Notes: generated from the letters alone by a model not told the origin. A stretch of DNA of 44,746 nucleotides from Candidatus Aenigmatarchaeota archaeon (GCA_016932735.1 JAFGCI010000010.1:1-44746); one strand, 5' to 3'. Shown: positions 25,465 through 35,183, counted from the stretch's first letter. A program made the numbers and translations.

Positions 25465-26430
25465 CTATTCCCAGGTCTCCAATTCTGTTTCCTTGCCATA
25501 ATTCTTTTCATTTGATAAGAGAAATTTATGTATCGTCGTTTTACCATTTGGCTTTCCGTTGGCTTCCTTCAGGACGAACTCTGCAATCTCCCTGAACTTG
25601 GTCTTAGAGTTTGAAAATGCCATCTTTGTTAGTATCTTTGATGAGCCGCAGTGGTTGATTATGTCGTCTCCTTTCTTTATGCATTTGCCGATAAGCTGGA
25701 CTGTTATATCCATATACCAGTCCGCTTTCTTCTGGTTAAGAGTCTGGAGTAGTTCATGAACTTTCTCCAGCGACAGTATTATTCCGTTAATGATAAGTTC
25801 AGCATTGACCGAATCTATTTTTTTTGCATAGCTGCTTGTCATTGGCTTTTTTATGATGTAATCTATCTCGTTAAGAGTATCATCAAAGTTAGATAAGAAA
25901 AGGTAGAGGCTGCTTGCGTCTTTCTTCCTGAAACTGCCTTCTTCTGCCTTTTCGGCTATTCTTGAGAGATTCTGCCTGAAAAGCATCATCGTGGACCTTA
26001 TCCTGTTAAGCTTCTCAGAGAAGGATATGTCATAAAGCTCTCCCAGTATGACATCCTGTTTTATCGATACAAGCTTCGATGTCACAAGCGAAAGCAGCAG
26101 AAGACCACACAGCACCTCAGCTATAGCGAGCAATTTAAATAGACCCATCGGTATTATGTCACCGAAACCTGTTGTTGTCGCTGAAACAAAGCTGAAATAA
26201 ACTGCATCGAATATGTTCGATACGTTTTCGTTTTTTATGCCGTAATAGAGATGATTTTCCGGGCTGCCAAAAATAACATATGCAACTCCGAAAGAAAGTA
26301 TAAGTATGCCCCATAAAAGAAGAATGTATGGGAAAGTCATCTTGTCAAACCATGTCCTCACCTTGTTTTTTCTATTCTTCAGCTTTGTAAAAAGATCGTC
26401 AATTTCAGCAAAATCCTCGGTCATTTTCAT
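25465..26430 (-). CDS. Two-TM potassium channel with helical cytosolic domain
   Basis: Kcs/MthK-type pore: TM1 about residues 35-55, pore helix and selectivity filter in SATTTGFGDIIP (TTTGFGD, a variant of TVGYGD), TM2 about 105-130. The C-terminal 190 residues are mostly helical and contain no RCK/TrkA nucleotide-binding motif, so gating control is unknown. ATG 26430 is chosen; an in-frame GTG lies 3 nt upstream. It is divergent from the MFS gene. Confidence 0.85.
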   Translation of the reverse strand: MKMTEDFAEIDDLFTKLKNRKNKVRTWFDKMTFPYILLLWGILILSFGVAYVIFGSPENHLYYGIKNENVSNIFDAVYFSFVSATTTGFGDIIPMGLFKLLAIAEVLCGLLLLSLVTSKLVSIKQDVILGELYDISFSEKLNRIRSTMMLFRQNLSRIAEKAEEGSFRKKDASSLYLFLSNFDDTLNEIDYIIKKPMTSSYAKKIDSVNAELIINGIILSLEKVHELLQTLNQKKADWYMDITVQLIGKCIKKGDDIINHCGSSKILTKMAFSNSKTKFREIAEFVLKEANGKPNGKTTIHKFLLSNEKNYGKETELETWE

Positions 26431-26482
26431 CACACTATTGAATGTTATTTCACCTAATAAACTATTATTATATCTTCATATT

Positions 26483-26489
26483 TTTATAC
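26483..26489 (+). promoter_or_regulatory. TATA box of MFS gene (leaderless)
   Basis: TTTATAC centred 26 nt before the ATG at 26512 with no ribosome binding site between, so the mRNA probably starts at the start codon. Confidence 0.45.
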
Positions 26490-26511
26490 TTTAACATTTC
26501 TTATTATAAGT

Positions 26512-27960
26512 ATGTCCAGAAAATTATATATGAAAAAACAAAGATATGAAGATAGTAATATCCCAGAATCCAGAAATATAATGGTAGAGGCCATATTCTC
26601 TGAGACATCGCACTCAATAAAGAGTAGATTCCTTACGCCACTGGCAGTATTTCTCAATGCAAGCGCTTCTCAGATAGGTGCATTAAGCGCTTTCTCTTCG
26701 CTGGCTGCTATCTGCGGGCAGATTCCCGGCTCATATGCAGTATCAAGGATAAGCGGCAAGAAAATATGGATAATATCAAACATATTTGCCCGTTCCGTTG
26801 CCATGTTTGTGCTTGCGCTAATAGCGCTTTATCAATGGGAATCCTCTATTACTATACTTGTCCTTATGGGTGCCATGATATCGTTTTTTGTCGCTTTCCG
26901 GGAGCCGAGCGTTTCCAGTTCTTTAGCCGACATGGTTCCCAAGAATTCAAGGGGACCTTTTTTTGGCAGAAGAGACAGTATTATAAGCCTCATATCGGTT
27001 TTCATAGTCCTGACAGCCGGTTTAGCTTTGAAAATGTTCGGCTTCCCTGTGATATTCATAGCGGGAGGCATAGCTGGCCTGCTTTCCATTCCTCCAATAT
27101 TGAGAATGAGAATAAAGGACGGTGAAAGAAGTTACAGCTTCCGTAAGCTGATAAGGATAAGCCCAAGCGATTCCATCACCAGTCTTAAAGTCAACAAACA
27201 ATTGGTCTATTTCACATTGTACATTGCCCTGGTCCGTTTCGGGATAGGAATCGGCGACCCCTTTTTTGAGGTATATATGCTAAGGGATATCGGTCTTGAT
27301 TACATAGCCTACACCGCCGCCATTGTCACGGGAATAATTTTTGATTACATATTTTTGAGATACTGGGGCAAGGCTAGTTCCCACTTCGGAAGCAAGAACA
27401 TACTCATAGTGACAGGAACACTCATGTGCTTTACGCCACTCTTCTATTCAATGTCGACAAGCTTTGCACACATAATACTGACAAAGGTTTATGTTGGATT
27501 CACTTTCTCAGGATTCACTCTTATGACTTTTAGCTATCTTCTGGACATCGCCCCCCAAAGACAGAGATACAAGTATATTGCACGGTTTAATGTATTCAAG
27601 GAAGGCGGGTTCTTTTTGGGTACGAGCGCAGGAACCCTTCTTGCGCTGACTTTCGTCTCGACAGGAGACCCCTTCACAAGCGGGCTTAAAATGATATTCT
27701 ACGCATCGGCATTCTTCAGGTTCGCTTCTATACCTATACTGCTTTCCCTAAAAAAGAAGGGTCAAAGAGGCGACAACTACAGGCTCGGCTATGTAATGTG
27801 GGAGACGGCCGGAGCAACTCCGGTCAGAATCGCAGGCAGAAAGATATCTCACTTAATAAATATTTCATTTGCTCCCTTAAAGCTGGCTTCAAAGATTATA
27901 GAAATTGCAAAAAGACTTTTTTATTATCATGCACGAGGCCGGTCATGGTGTTTTGGTTAA
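26512..27960 (+). CDS. Major facilitator superfamily transporter
   Basis: 482 residues with about 11-12 membrane helices. The loop between TM2 and TM3 has SRISGKKIWIISN in place of the usual G-x-L-x-D-R-x-G-R-K, and a later cytosolic loop has GPFFGRRDSIISL, typical of the family. The C-terminus ends in a basic cytosolic segment. Substrate cannot be told. It runs toward ftsZ (convergent), with an A-rich 55-nt gap. Confidence 0.85.
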   Translation: MSRKLYMKKQRYEDSNIPESRNIMVEAIFSETSHSIKSRFLTPLAVFLNASASQIGALSAFSSLAAICGQIPGSYAVSRISGKKIWIISNIFARSVAMFVLALIALYQWESSITILVLMGAMISFFVAFREPSVSSSLADMVPKNSRGPFFGRRDSIISLISVFIVLTAGLALKMFGFPVIFIAGGIAGLLSIPPILRMRIKDGERSYSFRKLIRISPSDSITSLKVNKQLVYFTLYIALVRFGIGIGDPFFEVYMLRDIGLDYIAYTAAIVTGIIFDYIFLRYWGKASSHFGSKNILIVTGTLMCFTPLFYSMSTSFAHIILTKVYVGFTFSGFTLMTFSYLLDIAPQRQRYKYIARFNVFKEGGFFLGTSAGTLLALTFVSTGDPFTSGLKMIFYASAFFRFASIPILLSLKKKGQRGDNYRLGYVMWETAGATPVRIAGRKISHLINISFAPLKLASKIIEIAKRLFYYHARGRSWCFG

Positions 27961-27984
27961 GAAGAAAACAAAATTCAGAAATAT

Positions 27985-28012
27985 ATTAAAAATAAAAAAT
28001 GAGAAAAACAGG
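27985..28012 (-). terminator. T-rich terminator downstream of ftsZ
   Basis: On the minus strand, right after the ftsZ stop, several T-runs follow each other (GTTTTTCTC, ATTTTTTATTTTTAAT), the form of archaeal oligo-T terminators. The opposite strand is A-rich, so it would not serve the MFS gene. Confidence 0.45.
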
Positions 28013-28015
28013 AAA

Positions 28016-29056
28016 TCAGGCGAATGTCCTTATTCCCATCTTGGTGAATTCATTATTGACCTTTTTCTGAAGGCTCTTTTCTTCCTCTTTATGCGTTCCG
28101 AGAATGTAAGGCGAAGTAACGCCGGTTATTATTGTTATTACCTTAACCTTCCCCTTCATATCAGGAGCAAGCCTTGCGCCCCACATCACAGTTGCATCCG
28201 GGCTCATCTTCTTTGAGACCGTTTCCCCGATTTCAGTTATCTCGTCAAGTGTGAGGTCTTCGCCTCCGATTACCTGTATCAAAGCTCCGGAAGCTCCCTG
28301 ATAGTCAACATCAAGAAGCGGGTGGTTAAGCGCAATCTCTATAGCTTCCCTCGCCTTGTTCTTTGTGTCGGACTCACCCACGCCTATTGTCGCGACTCCG
28401 CCAGAATGCATTATAGACCTTACATCTGCATAGTCCAGATTGACAAGAGATGGCTCTGAAATAAGCTCTGTTACACCTTTAATCATGCTTGCGATAAGGT
28501 CATCTGCAACGGCGAACGCCTCCTTCAGAGGCCTCTGGCCTGCAAGCTGAAGAAGCTTCTGGTTTTCAATGATTATGACTGTATCAGCGTAATCCCTAAG
28601 GTTCATAAGGCCGTCTTCTGCCTTTCCTATCCTGGTTCCTTCCATCCTGAACGGGAATGTAACCGGTGCAATAACAATTGCGCCCATCTCCTTTGCTATT
28701 TTAGAAACGACAGAGATGCTTCCTGTACCTGTTCCGCCTCCAAGTCCGCACGTAGCGAACAGAAGATCGCATCCCTGAAATGCTTCTTTTATCTGTTCTT
28801 TCTGTTCTTCTGCCGCTCTTTTTCCGACATCAGGATACCCGCCCGCGCCAAGGCCCCTTGTCAGCTCCTTGCCTATCAGGATCTTCTTATCGGCGTTTGT
28901 AACGCTCAGATGCTTTGCATCAGTATTCATTGCAATAATCTGCGCGCCCTTGACGCCGAGCTCTGTCAGCCTGTTTACGGTGTTGCACCCACCGCCGCCG
29001 CATCCTGCAACCATTATGCGTGCTTTATACGCATCAAAACCCGATTGCTCGCCCAT
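28016..29056 (-). CDS. ftsZ: Cell division protein FtsZ
   Basis: Tubulin-like GTPase that forms the division ring. RIMVAGCGGGGCNTVNRL begins the GTP-binding domain, the tubulin signature GLGGGTGTGS is present, as is FPFRMEGTRI and the NxxD region NLDYADVRSIM. The C-terminal domain ends near residue 325, followed by a short tail ending GIRTFA. I start at ATG 29056, 346 residues, behind GGGTGAT; the longer frame to 29110 adds non-conserved residues. Monocistronic in appearance. Confidence 0.96.
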   Translation of the reverse strand: MGEQSGFDAYKARIMVAGCGGGGCNTVNRLTELGVKGAQIIAMNTDAKHLSVTNADKKILIGKELTRGLGAGGYPDVGKRAAEEQKEQIKEAFQGCDLLFATCGLGGGTGTGSISVVSKIAKEMGAIVIAPVTFPFRMEGTRIGKAEDGLMNLRDYADTVIIIENQKLLQLAGQRPLKEAFAVADDLIASMIKGVTELISEPSLVNLDYADVRSIMHSGGVATIGVGESDTKNKAREAIEIALNHPLLDVDYQGASGALIQVIGGEDLTLDEITEIGETVSKKMSPDATVMWGARLAPDMKGKVKVITIITGVTSPYILGTHKEEEKSLQKKVNNEFTKMGIRTFA

Positions 29057-29190
29057 TAATATCACCCATCCTTTCCCTGAACTATAGTAATTATATTTTA
29101 ATATGCGCATATTTATATATTAAAATTTGATTAGTTTCCGGATTCCCCGGAAACAATAAAATTTATATATCCTTAAAGCAAGTTTGTTTC

Positions 29191-29376
29191 ATGGTAGACG
29201 AACAGCCCCAGAGGGAGACTATAACAACCACTATAGAAATCGATAAGGAGCTTTTCCTCCTTTTCAAGGCGCTCTGCGTCCTTAACGAGACAACTATTTC
29301 CGGAGAGATAGAAAAGCTCATTAAGGTAAGAGTGGGCAAGATGAACAAGGAGACGGGGAACATATTGAACGGTTAG
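29191..29376 (+). CDS. Small ribbon-helix-helix-like protein
   Basis: 61 residues. A beta-strand segment ITTTIEIDKELFLLFKALC is followed by a second helix NETTISGEIEKLIKVRV, the layout of ribbon-helix-helix (CopG/Arc) DNA-binding proteins, which act as dimers. A TATA box TTTATATA (29162-29169) is 26 nt upstream of the ATG with no RBS, so it is probably leaderless. It sits alone between divergent ftsZ and rqcH and could regulate either. Confidence 0.7.
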   Translation: MVDEQPQRETITTTIEIDKELFLLFKALCVLNETTISGEIEKLIKVRVGKMNKETGNILNG

Positions 29377-29434
29377 AGATCATTAATCCTATTTCTTGCT
29401 GAACTATTTTTAATCTTGTTTACAAATAAATATC

Positions 29435-31423
29435 ATGGAAAAACTGTCAGGAAAGCATGAAATGACCGCTCTGGACATTTATTATCTTGTCAGAGAGCTA
29501 AAAGAAGTGCTTGAAGGCGGGTTTTTCAGGAAAATCTATCAATGGAGGCTGGACGACGGCTTCCAGTTCATATTCGAGATTTATGCTCCGAAAGCTTCAA
29601 GAACGGGCTCTAAAACTTCAACTGCCAGATTGTTTGTCGATAAGAGCCATATATTCCTGACCACCAAGAAGGCCGAAGCGCCTGTTCAGCCGCTGGGTTT
29701 CTGCCAGCTTTTAAGGAAGAAATTGATAGGAGCCAAAATCAGGAACATAGAGCAAAACGAGTTCAACAGGATAATCGAAATAAAAATGGACGACTATTAT
29801 CTCATCATAGAGAACTTCCATCAGGGCAATGTAATATTCTGCGATAGCGGGGAAAAAATAATAATGCCTCTTTATCACCAGACGTGGAAGGACCGGACAA
29901 TCCGTCCGAACCACGCCTATGAATACCCGCCGTCTGATTCAAACCCTCTCACCATTTCAAAGGAAGACTTCATTAAACAGGCAAAAAGTTCCGACAAAAA
30001 GATTGTCGTTTTCATGTCTGTCAATATGGGTTTTGGCTCCGTTTACGCAAATGAAATTCTGAAGGACTTCGATTCCGATAAGAATGCAAAAGAATTCTCT
30101 GAGAAAGAACTTTCAGTATTATTTTTATCAATGAAAAAATTCGGCATGATGAAAATGAATCCTTCTATATACCCCGATTTCGTGTCGCCTTTTCCCATCG
30201 GGGAGAGAATCCCTAAAAGGACGGAAACTTTTTCGGAGGCTCTCGATTCATATTTCACTCCGAGGCTGGTTGACACTGTCGAAAAGAAAGAGCAGAAAAT
30301 ACAGAAGAGCGAAAAGGACAGGATACAAAGAATTGTAAAAAGCCAGGAAGAAGCCATTGAATCTATGCATGGAAAAGGCGTAAGCAGCAAAGAGATAGGA
30401 GAGATTATCTATGAGAATTACCAGTTTATTAACAATACAATTCATCAGCTTCTGGGAGCAAGGGATTCAGGTCTGTCCTGGAATGAGATAAAGGAAAAAC
30501 TGAAATCAAGTGGAACTGAGATGGCAAAGTCCATTATAAAAATAGATGAAAAGAAAGGGCTTCTCACACTTGAAATCACCGGAAAGAGATTTGATATAGA
30601 TTATAAACAGCCTCTTGATAAGAGTGCGACAAAATATTTCGAGACTTCCAAGAAGATGAAAGTAAAAATCACTTCGGCCAAAGATGCCCTTGAGAAATCA
30701 AGAAAGAGGCTTCAGGATACTGAAAGAGAAGGCCAGAGAAAGTCAGAAAAGGTCAGGCAGAATGAATTGCTGAAGAAAAGGCAGAAATCGAGGTGGTTTG
30801 ACAATTTCAGGTGGTTTGTAACTTCAGATGGCTTCACAGTCGTCGCCGGGAAAGACGCTGAAACCAACGAAATGCTGATTAAGAGCCATACGCAGTCAGA
30901 CGATTTTGTATTGCATTCCGATATACAGGGAGCCGCTTTCGCCGTTATTAAATCAGAAGGAAGAAAAATTTCCGATGCGGCCAAGAAAGAGGCCGCAGTC
31001 TTTGCCGCGGTCCAGTCAAAAGCGTGGTCAAGAGGGCTTGGGACTGTTGATGTGTACGGGATAATGCCGAAACAGGTCATCAAAGCCAGCCCCGACGGCA
31101 TTAACCTCCCAAAAGGCTCCTTCTATATAGAAGGGGAAAGGGAATGGTTTCACAGCACGAGGTTGGAACTGGCTCTCGGTTTCTGGGAGAATCCGGAAAC
31201 TGGCAGAAAGGAAGCGATATCGGGGCCTCTGCAATCGGTGAAGGCCAGAACAAAATATTATGTTCTCATCAGGCCGGGCTCTACAGACGCTGCCGAACTT
31301 ACAAAACAGATTAAGGGCATAATCGTTCCCAAAGCAAAACCGGAAGACAGGAAATGGATTGACTCTGTAAACACTGAAGAAATAAGGCGGCTGATTCCCG
31401 GCGGAGCAGGAGATATCAGATAA
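29435..31423 (+). CDS. rqcH: Rqc2/NEMF/RqcH family ribosome quality control protein
   Basis: Binds peptidyl-tRNA-obstructed large ribosomal subunits. NFACT-N domain about residues 10-190 (MTALDIYYLVRELKEVLEGG), a long coiled coil about 275-440 with many Lys/Glu, then the NFACT-R domain about 450-580 (WFVTSDGFTVVAGKDAETNE, DDFVLHSDIQGAAFAVIK). At the position of the Asp-Arg pair needed for tail synthesis in yeast and Bacillus, this protein reads Asn111-Arg112 (EFNRII). Start ATG 29435 has a TATA box (29405-29413) 26 nt upstream. The 3' end overlaps the convergent PHP gene by 8 nt. Confidence 0.93.
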   Translation: MEKLSGKHEMTALDIYYLVRELKEVLEGGFFRKIYQWRLDDGFQFIFEIYAPKASRTGSKTSTARLFVDKSHIFLTTKKAEAPVQPLGFCQLLRKKLIGAKIRNIEQNEFNRIIEIKMDDYYLIIENFHQGNVIFCDSGEKIIMPLYHQTWKDRTIRPNHAYEYPPSDSNPLTISKEDFIKQAKSSDKKIVVFMSVNMGFGSVYANEILKDFDSDKNAKEFSEKELSVLFLSMKKFGMMKMNPSIYPDFVSPFPIGERIPKRTETFSEALDSYFTPRLVDTVEKKEQKIQKSEKDRIQRIVKSQEEAIESMHGKGVSSKEIGEIIYENYQFINNTIHQLLGARDSGLSWNEIKEKLKSSGTEMAKSIIKIDEKKGLLTLEITGKRFDIDYKQPLDKSATKYFETSKKMKVKITSAKDALEKSRKRLQDTEREGQRKSEKVRQNELLKKRQKSRWFDNFRWFVTSDGFTVVAGKDAETNEMLIKSHTQSDDFVLHSDIQGAAFAVIKSEGRKISDAAKKEAAVFAAVQSKAWSRGLGTVDVYGIMPKQVIKASPDGINLPKGSFYIEGEREWFHSTRLELALGFWENPETGRKEAISGPLQSVKARTKYYVLIRPGSTDAAELTKQIKGIIVPKAKPEDRKWIDSVNTEEIRRLIPGGAGDIR

Positions 31424-32255
31424 GCAGTTTCAGCCCGCCATAAACAGTTGACATTCTGAATGCAAACTCTGCCATCGCTTTCCATGTATAGTCGAGCGTT
31501 CTGCTTTTTGAATAAACAAACCTGTTGAGCATGAACTTTGATAACTGCATCTTAGGGGCCCAGTAGTGCATATTCACATAATCCACTATGTCAAAATACG
31601 ATCTCGCCATCCTTTCACGCGTCCATTCTATAATGACGTTGGCGGGCTGGTAATCCGATTTTGCTATCGATACCTTTCCGTTTTTTAATGCAGAAATAAA
31701 ATCATCGACTGTATGTACATCGCCGCTTATCTCGTTAAGAGACATTCCAAGCATGTCCGCCGAATGTGCATCTGAACCTGCGAACAGAGGCTTTCCGAGG
31801 TCTTTTGATTTTCTCTTCGTCAGCCAGTTGGCGACTTTATCGACATTAAGAGAATTGAATATCTCAATGCCGTCTGCGTATTTTATCTTGTCCTGTATTC
31901 CGAGACCCTTTATATCAAAAGGATGCGCGGCGATTGCAAAGCCGCCCTGCTGGTGTATCCTGTCTATCGTTTCCTCGGCAGAGAGCTTCTTCGGTATAAG
32001 CTCATTAAGTCCGAGACCGAGTATATGCCCGTCTGCGGATGAGATTTCCGTTCCGGGGACAACAAAGACGCCGTGCTTTTTTCCGGCTTCGATTGCTTCA
32101 GGCCATGCTTTTATGTTGTCATGGTCTGTTATGCATAATGCGCCTATACCCAGATTCTTTGCTCTTTCTACCATCTCGGCAGGAGTATTGGTTCCTTCCC
32201 ATTTAATCTTCATCTGCTTTGAATAAACTGTATGGCAGTGCGTCTCTATCAGCAT
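31416..32255 (-). CDS. PHP-domain metal-dependent phosphoesterase
   Basis: 279 residues. The metal ligands of the PHP fold are all visible: ETHCHTVYS at the start, CITDHDNI, VVPGTEIS, IAAHPFDI and FAGSDAHS. This is the stand-alone type related to the PHP domain of bacterial DNA polymerase III; known members hydrolyse nucleotides or phosphosugars. The C-terminal 80 residues are helical and specific. Substrate unknown. A TATA-like AT run lies 25-30 nt upstream of its ATG. Confidence 0.88.
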   Translation of the reverse strand: MLIETHCHTVYSKQMKIKWEGTNTPAEMVERAKNLGIGALCITDHDNIKAWPEAIEAGKKHGVFVVPGTEISSADGHILGLGLNELIPKKLSAEETIDRIHQQGGFAIAAHPFDIKGLGIQDKIKYADGIEIFNSLNVDKVANWLTKRKSKDLGKPLFAGSDAHSADMLGMSLNEISGDVHTVDDFISALKNGKVSIAKSDYQPANVIIEWTRERMARSYFDIVDYVNMHYWAPKMQLSKFMLNRFVYSKSRTLDYTWKAMAEFAFRMSTVYGGLKLLI

Positions 32256-32348
32256 GGGTATTCCCTTGGAGCTAAAATATATAAAATCATATATTTACTA
32301 TTTATATACTATCTACAATAGCATATATTAATTTACTGGGTTGGTTTT

Positions 32349-33068
32349 ATGGGAGTTTCAAGATACCCTTATCACATAGCGATAATACCTGATGGGAACC
32401 GGAGATTTGCTAAGCGCCTTATGCTACAGCCATGGAAAGGGCATGAATGGGGAGCGGAGAAGCTGAAGAAGGTTCTCGACTGGTGCAAAAAGACAGATAC
32501 GAAGATGATTACCTTCTATTCGTTGTCTCTCGAAAATATAGAAAGAAGGCCGAAGAAGGAGATAAATTATATCTATGACATCTTTCGTAAAGAACTGAAG
32601 GATATTATTGTAAATGAGGACAATTACACCCACAAAAACAAAGCCCGAATCAGCTGTTTTGGTAATTTTGAAGTCCTTCCCGACGACATAGTCGATTTGA
32701 TAAACGGGGTCGAGAAGAGAACAAAAGGTTACAATAATTATTATCTCAACCTTGCAATAGCGTATGGCGGAAAACAGGAAATAACAGACACTGTCCGGAA
32801 GATTGCCGGAAAGGTTTACCGCGGGGAGATTTCAGCCAGAGATATTGATGAAAAAGAAATAATCAACAATCTCCATACGAATGGCTTCCCCGACCCGGAC
32901 ATGATAATCAGGACAGGCGGCGAAAAAAGGATGTCAAACTTCCTTCCCCTGCAGTCCGCTTACTCCGAGCTTTTCTTCATAGACACTTTATGGCCGGAAA
33001 TGACGGAAAAAGAGTTCAGGAAAGCTGTAAAGGAATATTCTGAAAGAAAGAGAAGGTTCGGTGCTTAA
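32349..33068 (+). CDS. uppS: cis-Prenyl transferase (UppS / polyprenyl diphosphate synthase)
   Basis: Makes long cis-polyprenyl diphosphate, the lipid carrier for glycan assembly. IIPDGNRRFAKR holds the catalytic Asp, followed by KGHEWGAEKL, FYSLSLENIERRPKKE, IAYGGKQEI and the PDMIIRTGGEKRMSNFLPLQSAYSE-type block. 239 residues, full length. TTTATATACT at 32301-32310 is a likely TATA box with a leader of about 15-20 nt. Convergent with the unknown gene at 33079. Confidence 0.95.
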   Translation: MGVSRYPYHIAIIPDGNRRFAKRLMLQPWKGHEWGAEKLKKVLDWCKKTDTKMITFYSLSLENIERRPKKEINYIYDIFRKELKDIIVNEDNYTHKNKARISCFGNFEVLPDDIVDLINGVEKRTKGYNNYYLNLAIAYGGKQEITDTVRKIAGKVYRGEISARDIDEKEIINNLHTNGFPDPDMIIRTGGEKRMSNFLPLQSAYSELFFIDTLWPEMTEKEFRKAVKEYSERKRRFGA

Positions 33069-33078
33069 TTTTCTGTTT

Positions 33079-33555
33079 TCAGCTTATAGAGAAAATATTT
33101 CCGGTTTTCACTTTTCTCATGCATAAAATGCGTCCGTCTGTTGCGATTTCTACTGAAGGGTTCTTGGGGTTGCAGTGAACTCCGGCAATCGTTCCGTCGA
33201 TAAATCCTATATTTCCAAAAACAGTTTTGTAGCAAACAGTCCTTTTCTTTCCTAATATTTTTTTCAGAGGTATACTTTCATAGTGAGTATCAATGACGCA
33301 TCCTTTATGTATCGGGTCTTTGTATCTAGGACTAAGATATGCTGAGACCACCCCATCCCTAAACCCGTGATAAACGAGAATATCTTGACCTTTCGGTGTC
33401 GCCGAATGGAGTGAAACAATTTCACTGTCACCGGAAGAACTCACCTTACCCGCATAGTGGGAATGACGACCGTTTTTTTCTTCAACAGTCAGGTAAACGT
33501 TTCTTTGAGAAAGATAGCTTTTTCTTAGCATGTTTTTTATTTCATTTCTATCCAT
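33079..33555 (-). CDS. Unrecognised 158-residue protein
   Basis: I do not recognise the family. The protein is soluble, basic at the N-terminus and predicted mostly beta (VYLTVEEKNGRHSHYAGKV, VVSAYLSPRYKDP, FIDGTIAGVHCNPK). It may be a small beta-barrel, as alternating short strands and turns suggest. TTTAAA (33583-33588) lies about 30 nt upstream of the ATG, fitting a leaderless mRNA. It looks real because it has normal codon use for this genome and its own promoter. Confidence 0.6.
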   Translation of the reverse strand: MDRNEIKNMLRKSYLSQRNVYLTVEEKNGRHSHYAGKVSSSGDSEIVSLHSATPKGQDILVYHGFRDGVVSAYLSPRYKDPIHKGCVIDTHYESIPLKKILGKKRTVCYKTVFGNIGFIDGTIAGVHCNPKNPSVEIATDGRILCMRKVKTGNIFSIS

Positions 33556-33606
33556 AATATTCTATCTAACCAAATGAAAAAATTTAAAGGGATGATTATC
33601 CAGTGC

Positions 33607-34998
33607 TTATTCCACGTGGACCGTGTTTGAAAAGACTCTTCTCTTCTCTCCTTCTTCCGTCTTCTTATATCTCATCACAGCCGGATGAAGCTTTATCTGC
33701 GCTTCGACCTTTCCCCTAACATTGTAGGAGAGTATCCTTTCATCCATTCTCTTCATGGTCCCTATTCTCCACAGAAGCTCAGTGTTATCCTTGCCCTTCC
33801 TGATTACAGGTGCGATGCCTTCGAATTTTCCCTCAACCTCCATAAGAGGCGATATAGTGTCCTTAATCAGAACGCTCTTTATTGAGGTGAAGAATGAGCC
33901 TTTGGCCTCAAGTATTACAAGGAAATGGTTCGAGCCTTTCTTTACGAACCTCTTGGTTATGCTTGGTCTCGACATCTTCATGTAAACGATAGCCACCGCA
34001 ATGAGCACCAATATTACGGCTATTATTATTTTCATGAGCGAGAACCAGTAGTTTATCGTATATGAAATGTATACCTTATCTCCCGGATTCATGGTTTCTA
34101 TGGTCCAAATGCCTTCAATGACGCCATTATCTAATGACCGTGACGCGTGTGGTGGGACATCCCATACTATATATTCTGATAGGGGGACTTCTTCACCGAA
34201 CGCATAATTATGCTCGACAACATTTCCAAGATTCTCAACTGATATCAATACGGTTTCATAAAGGAATCCCGACGTCACTTCCCTTGTTTTCTTTACATTC
34301 CTCGCTTCAGGAATAACCACAGTATCAATTTTGCTTAGCATCAGGTCCCTTACAAAGACCTCTGTTACATAACTGCCGGCCAGAAGGCCGTCCGTTGGGA
34401 ATTCATAATCAACTGTTTTTGAGCCTGAACCTTCCAGGACTTTTATATATGATAAAATAACATCCCCATTTATGTCCTTAAGATAGAAATCCACTGTTAT
34501 GGCAGTCTCGTCAGGCTTCAGAATCACGGCGCCCATTTGTATATTGCTCCCTGAGATTTTTGCATCAACAGTTTGTATTGATGTCTTTTTCTCTTTAACC
34601 AGAATTTCCGATTTCTTATCCCCGACGGCTTTTAACGAGAAGGCAAAAGACTGGTAAACGTTAGGCATCGATATAGACTGAACTGTCAGTTTATAGGTTT
34701 GCGTCCCGTTATCCTGCGGAAAAACGACAACGTCTAATTGTTTCTGCGACAGTGCAGGAACAAGGAAGAAGTATTTGTCCAGTGTTACCCACTCAGAATG
34801 CTTTCCTTCGACAAGAACAACAATATCCATCATCATGTTAAGGCTGTTCTTAACTGTAAAATCGAATCTAGTTGATTTTCCGAATTCTATCGTCTTGGAA
34901 TCTGTTCCTGTTATTTCAACACCGGCTGCGGAAATCAATGGATTAAATAGGATAAACAGTGACAACAAGAAAACTCCAGTCAAAATTAACTTTCTCAT
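33607..34998 (-). CDS. Secreted, membrane-anchored protein with Ig-like ectodomain
   Basis: 463 residues. Signal peptide about 1-24 (MRKLILTGVFLLSLFILF ... SAAG). The outer part has beta-sandwich repeats, the first resembling NEW3/APHP-type domains (FDFTVKNSLNMMMDIVV, WVTLDKYFFLVPALSQKQLDVVVFP). One TM helix lies about 320-340, then a cytosolic domain of about 120 residues (ITKRFVKKGSNHFLVILEA onward), which is unusual for such proteins. GGAGG lies a few nt upstream of the ATG. The role is probably in the cell surface; function unknown. Confidence 0.75.
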   Translation of the reverse strand: MRKLILTGVFLLSLFILFNPLISAAGVEITGTDSKTIEFGKSTRFDFTVKNSLNMMMDIVVLVEGKHSEWVTLDKYFFLVPALSQKQLDVVVFPQDNGTQTYKLTVQSISMPNVYQSFAFSLKAVGDKKSEILVKEKKTSIQTVDAKISGSNIQMGAVILKPDETAITVDFYLKDINGDVILSYIKVLEGSGSKTVDYEFPTDGLLAGSYVTEVFVRDLMLSKIDTVVIPEARNVKKTREVTSGFLYETVLISVENLGNVVEHNYAFGEEVPLSEYIVWDVPPHASRSLDNGVIEGIWTIETMNPGDKVYISYTINYWFSLMKIIIAVILVLIAVAIVYMKMSRPSITKRFVKKGSNHFLVILEAKGSFFTSIKSVLIKDTISPLMEVEGKFEGIAPVIRKGKDNTELLWRIGTMKRMDERILSYNVRGKVEAQIKLHPAVMRYKKTEEGEKRRVFSNTVHVE

Positions 34999-35183
34999 TA
35001 ATTAACCTCCCCCAATACACCAAGCGTAGTGTATGTAAATTCCTTGCTTTCCTGATTTATAAGTTTTTTAGTTATTTCGTATCATTACGGGTTTTAATAG
35101 TTAATTTGAATTTAAGTTTCACGACGGCCATGCCGTCTGTTGCATTAAAATATCAACTTCTCATTAAACTACTTTAGAGAGAA

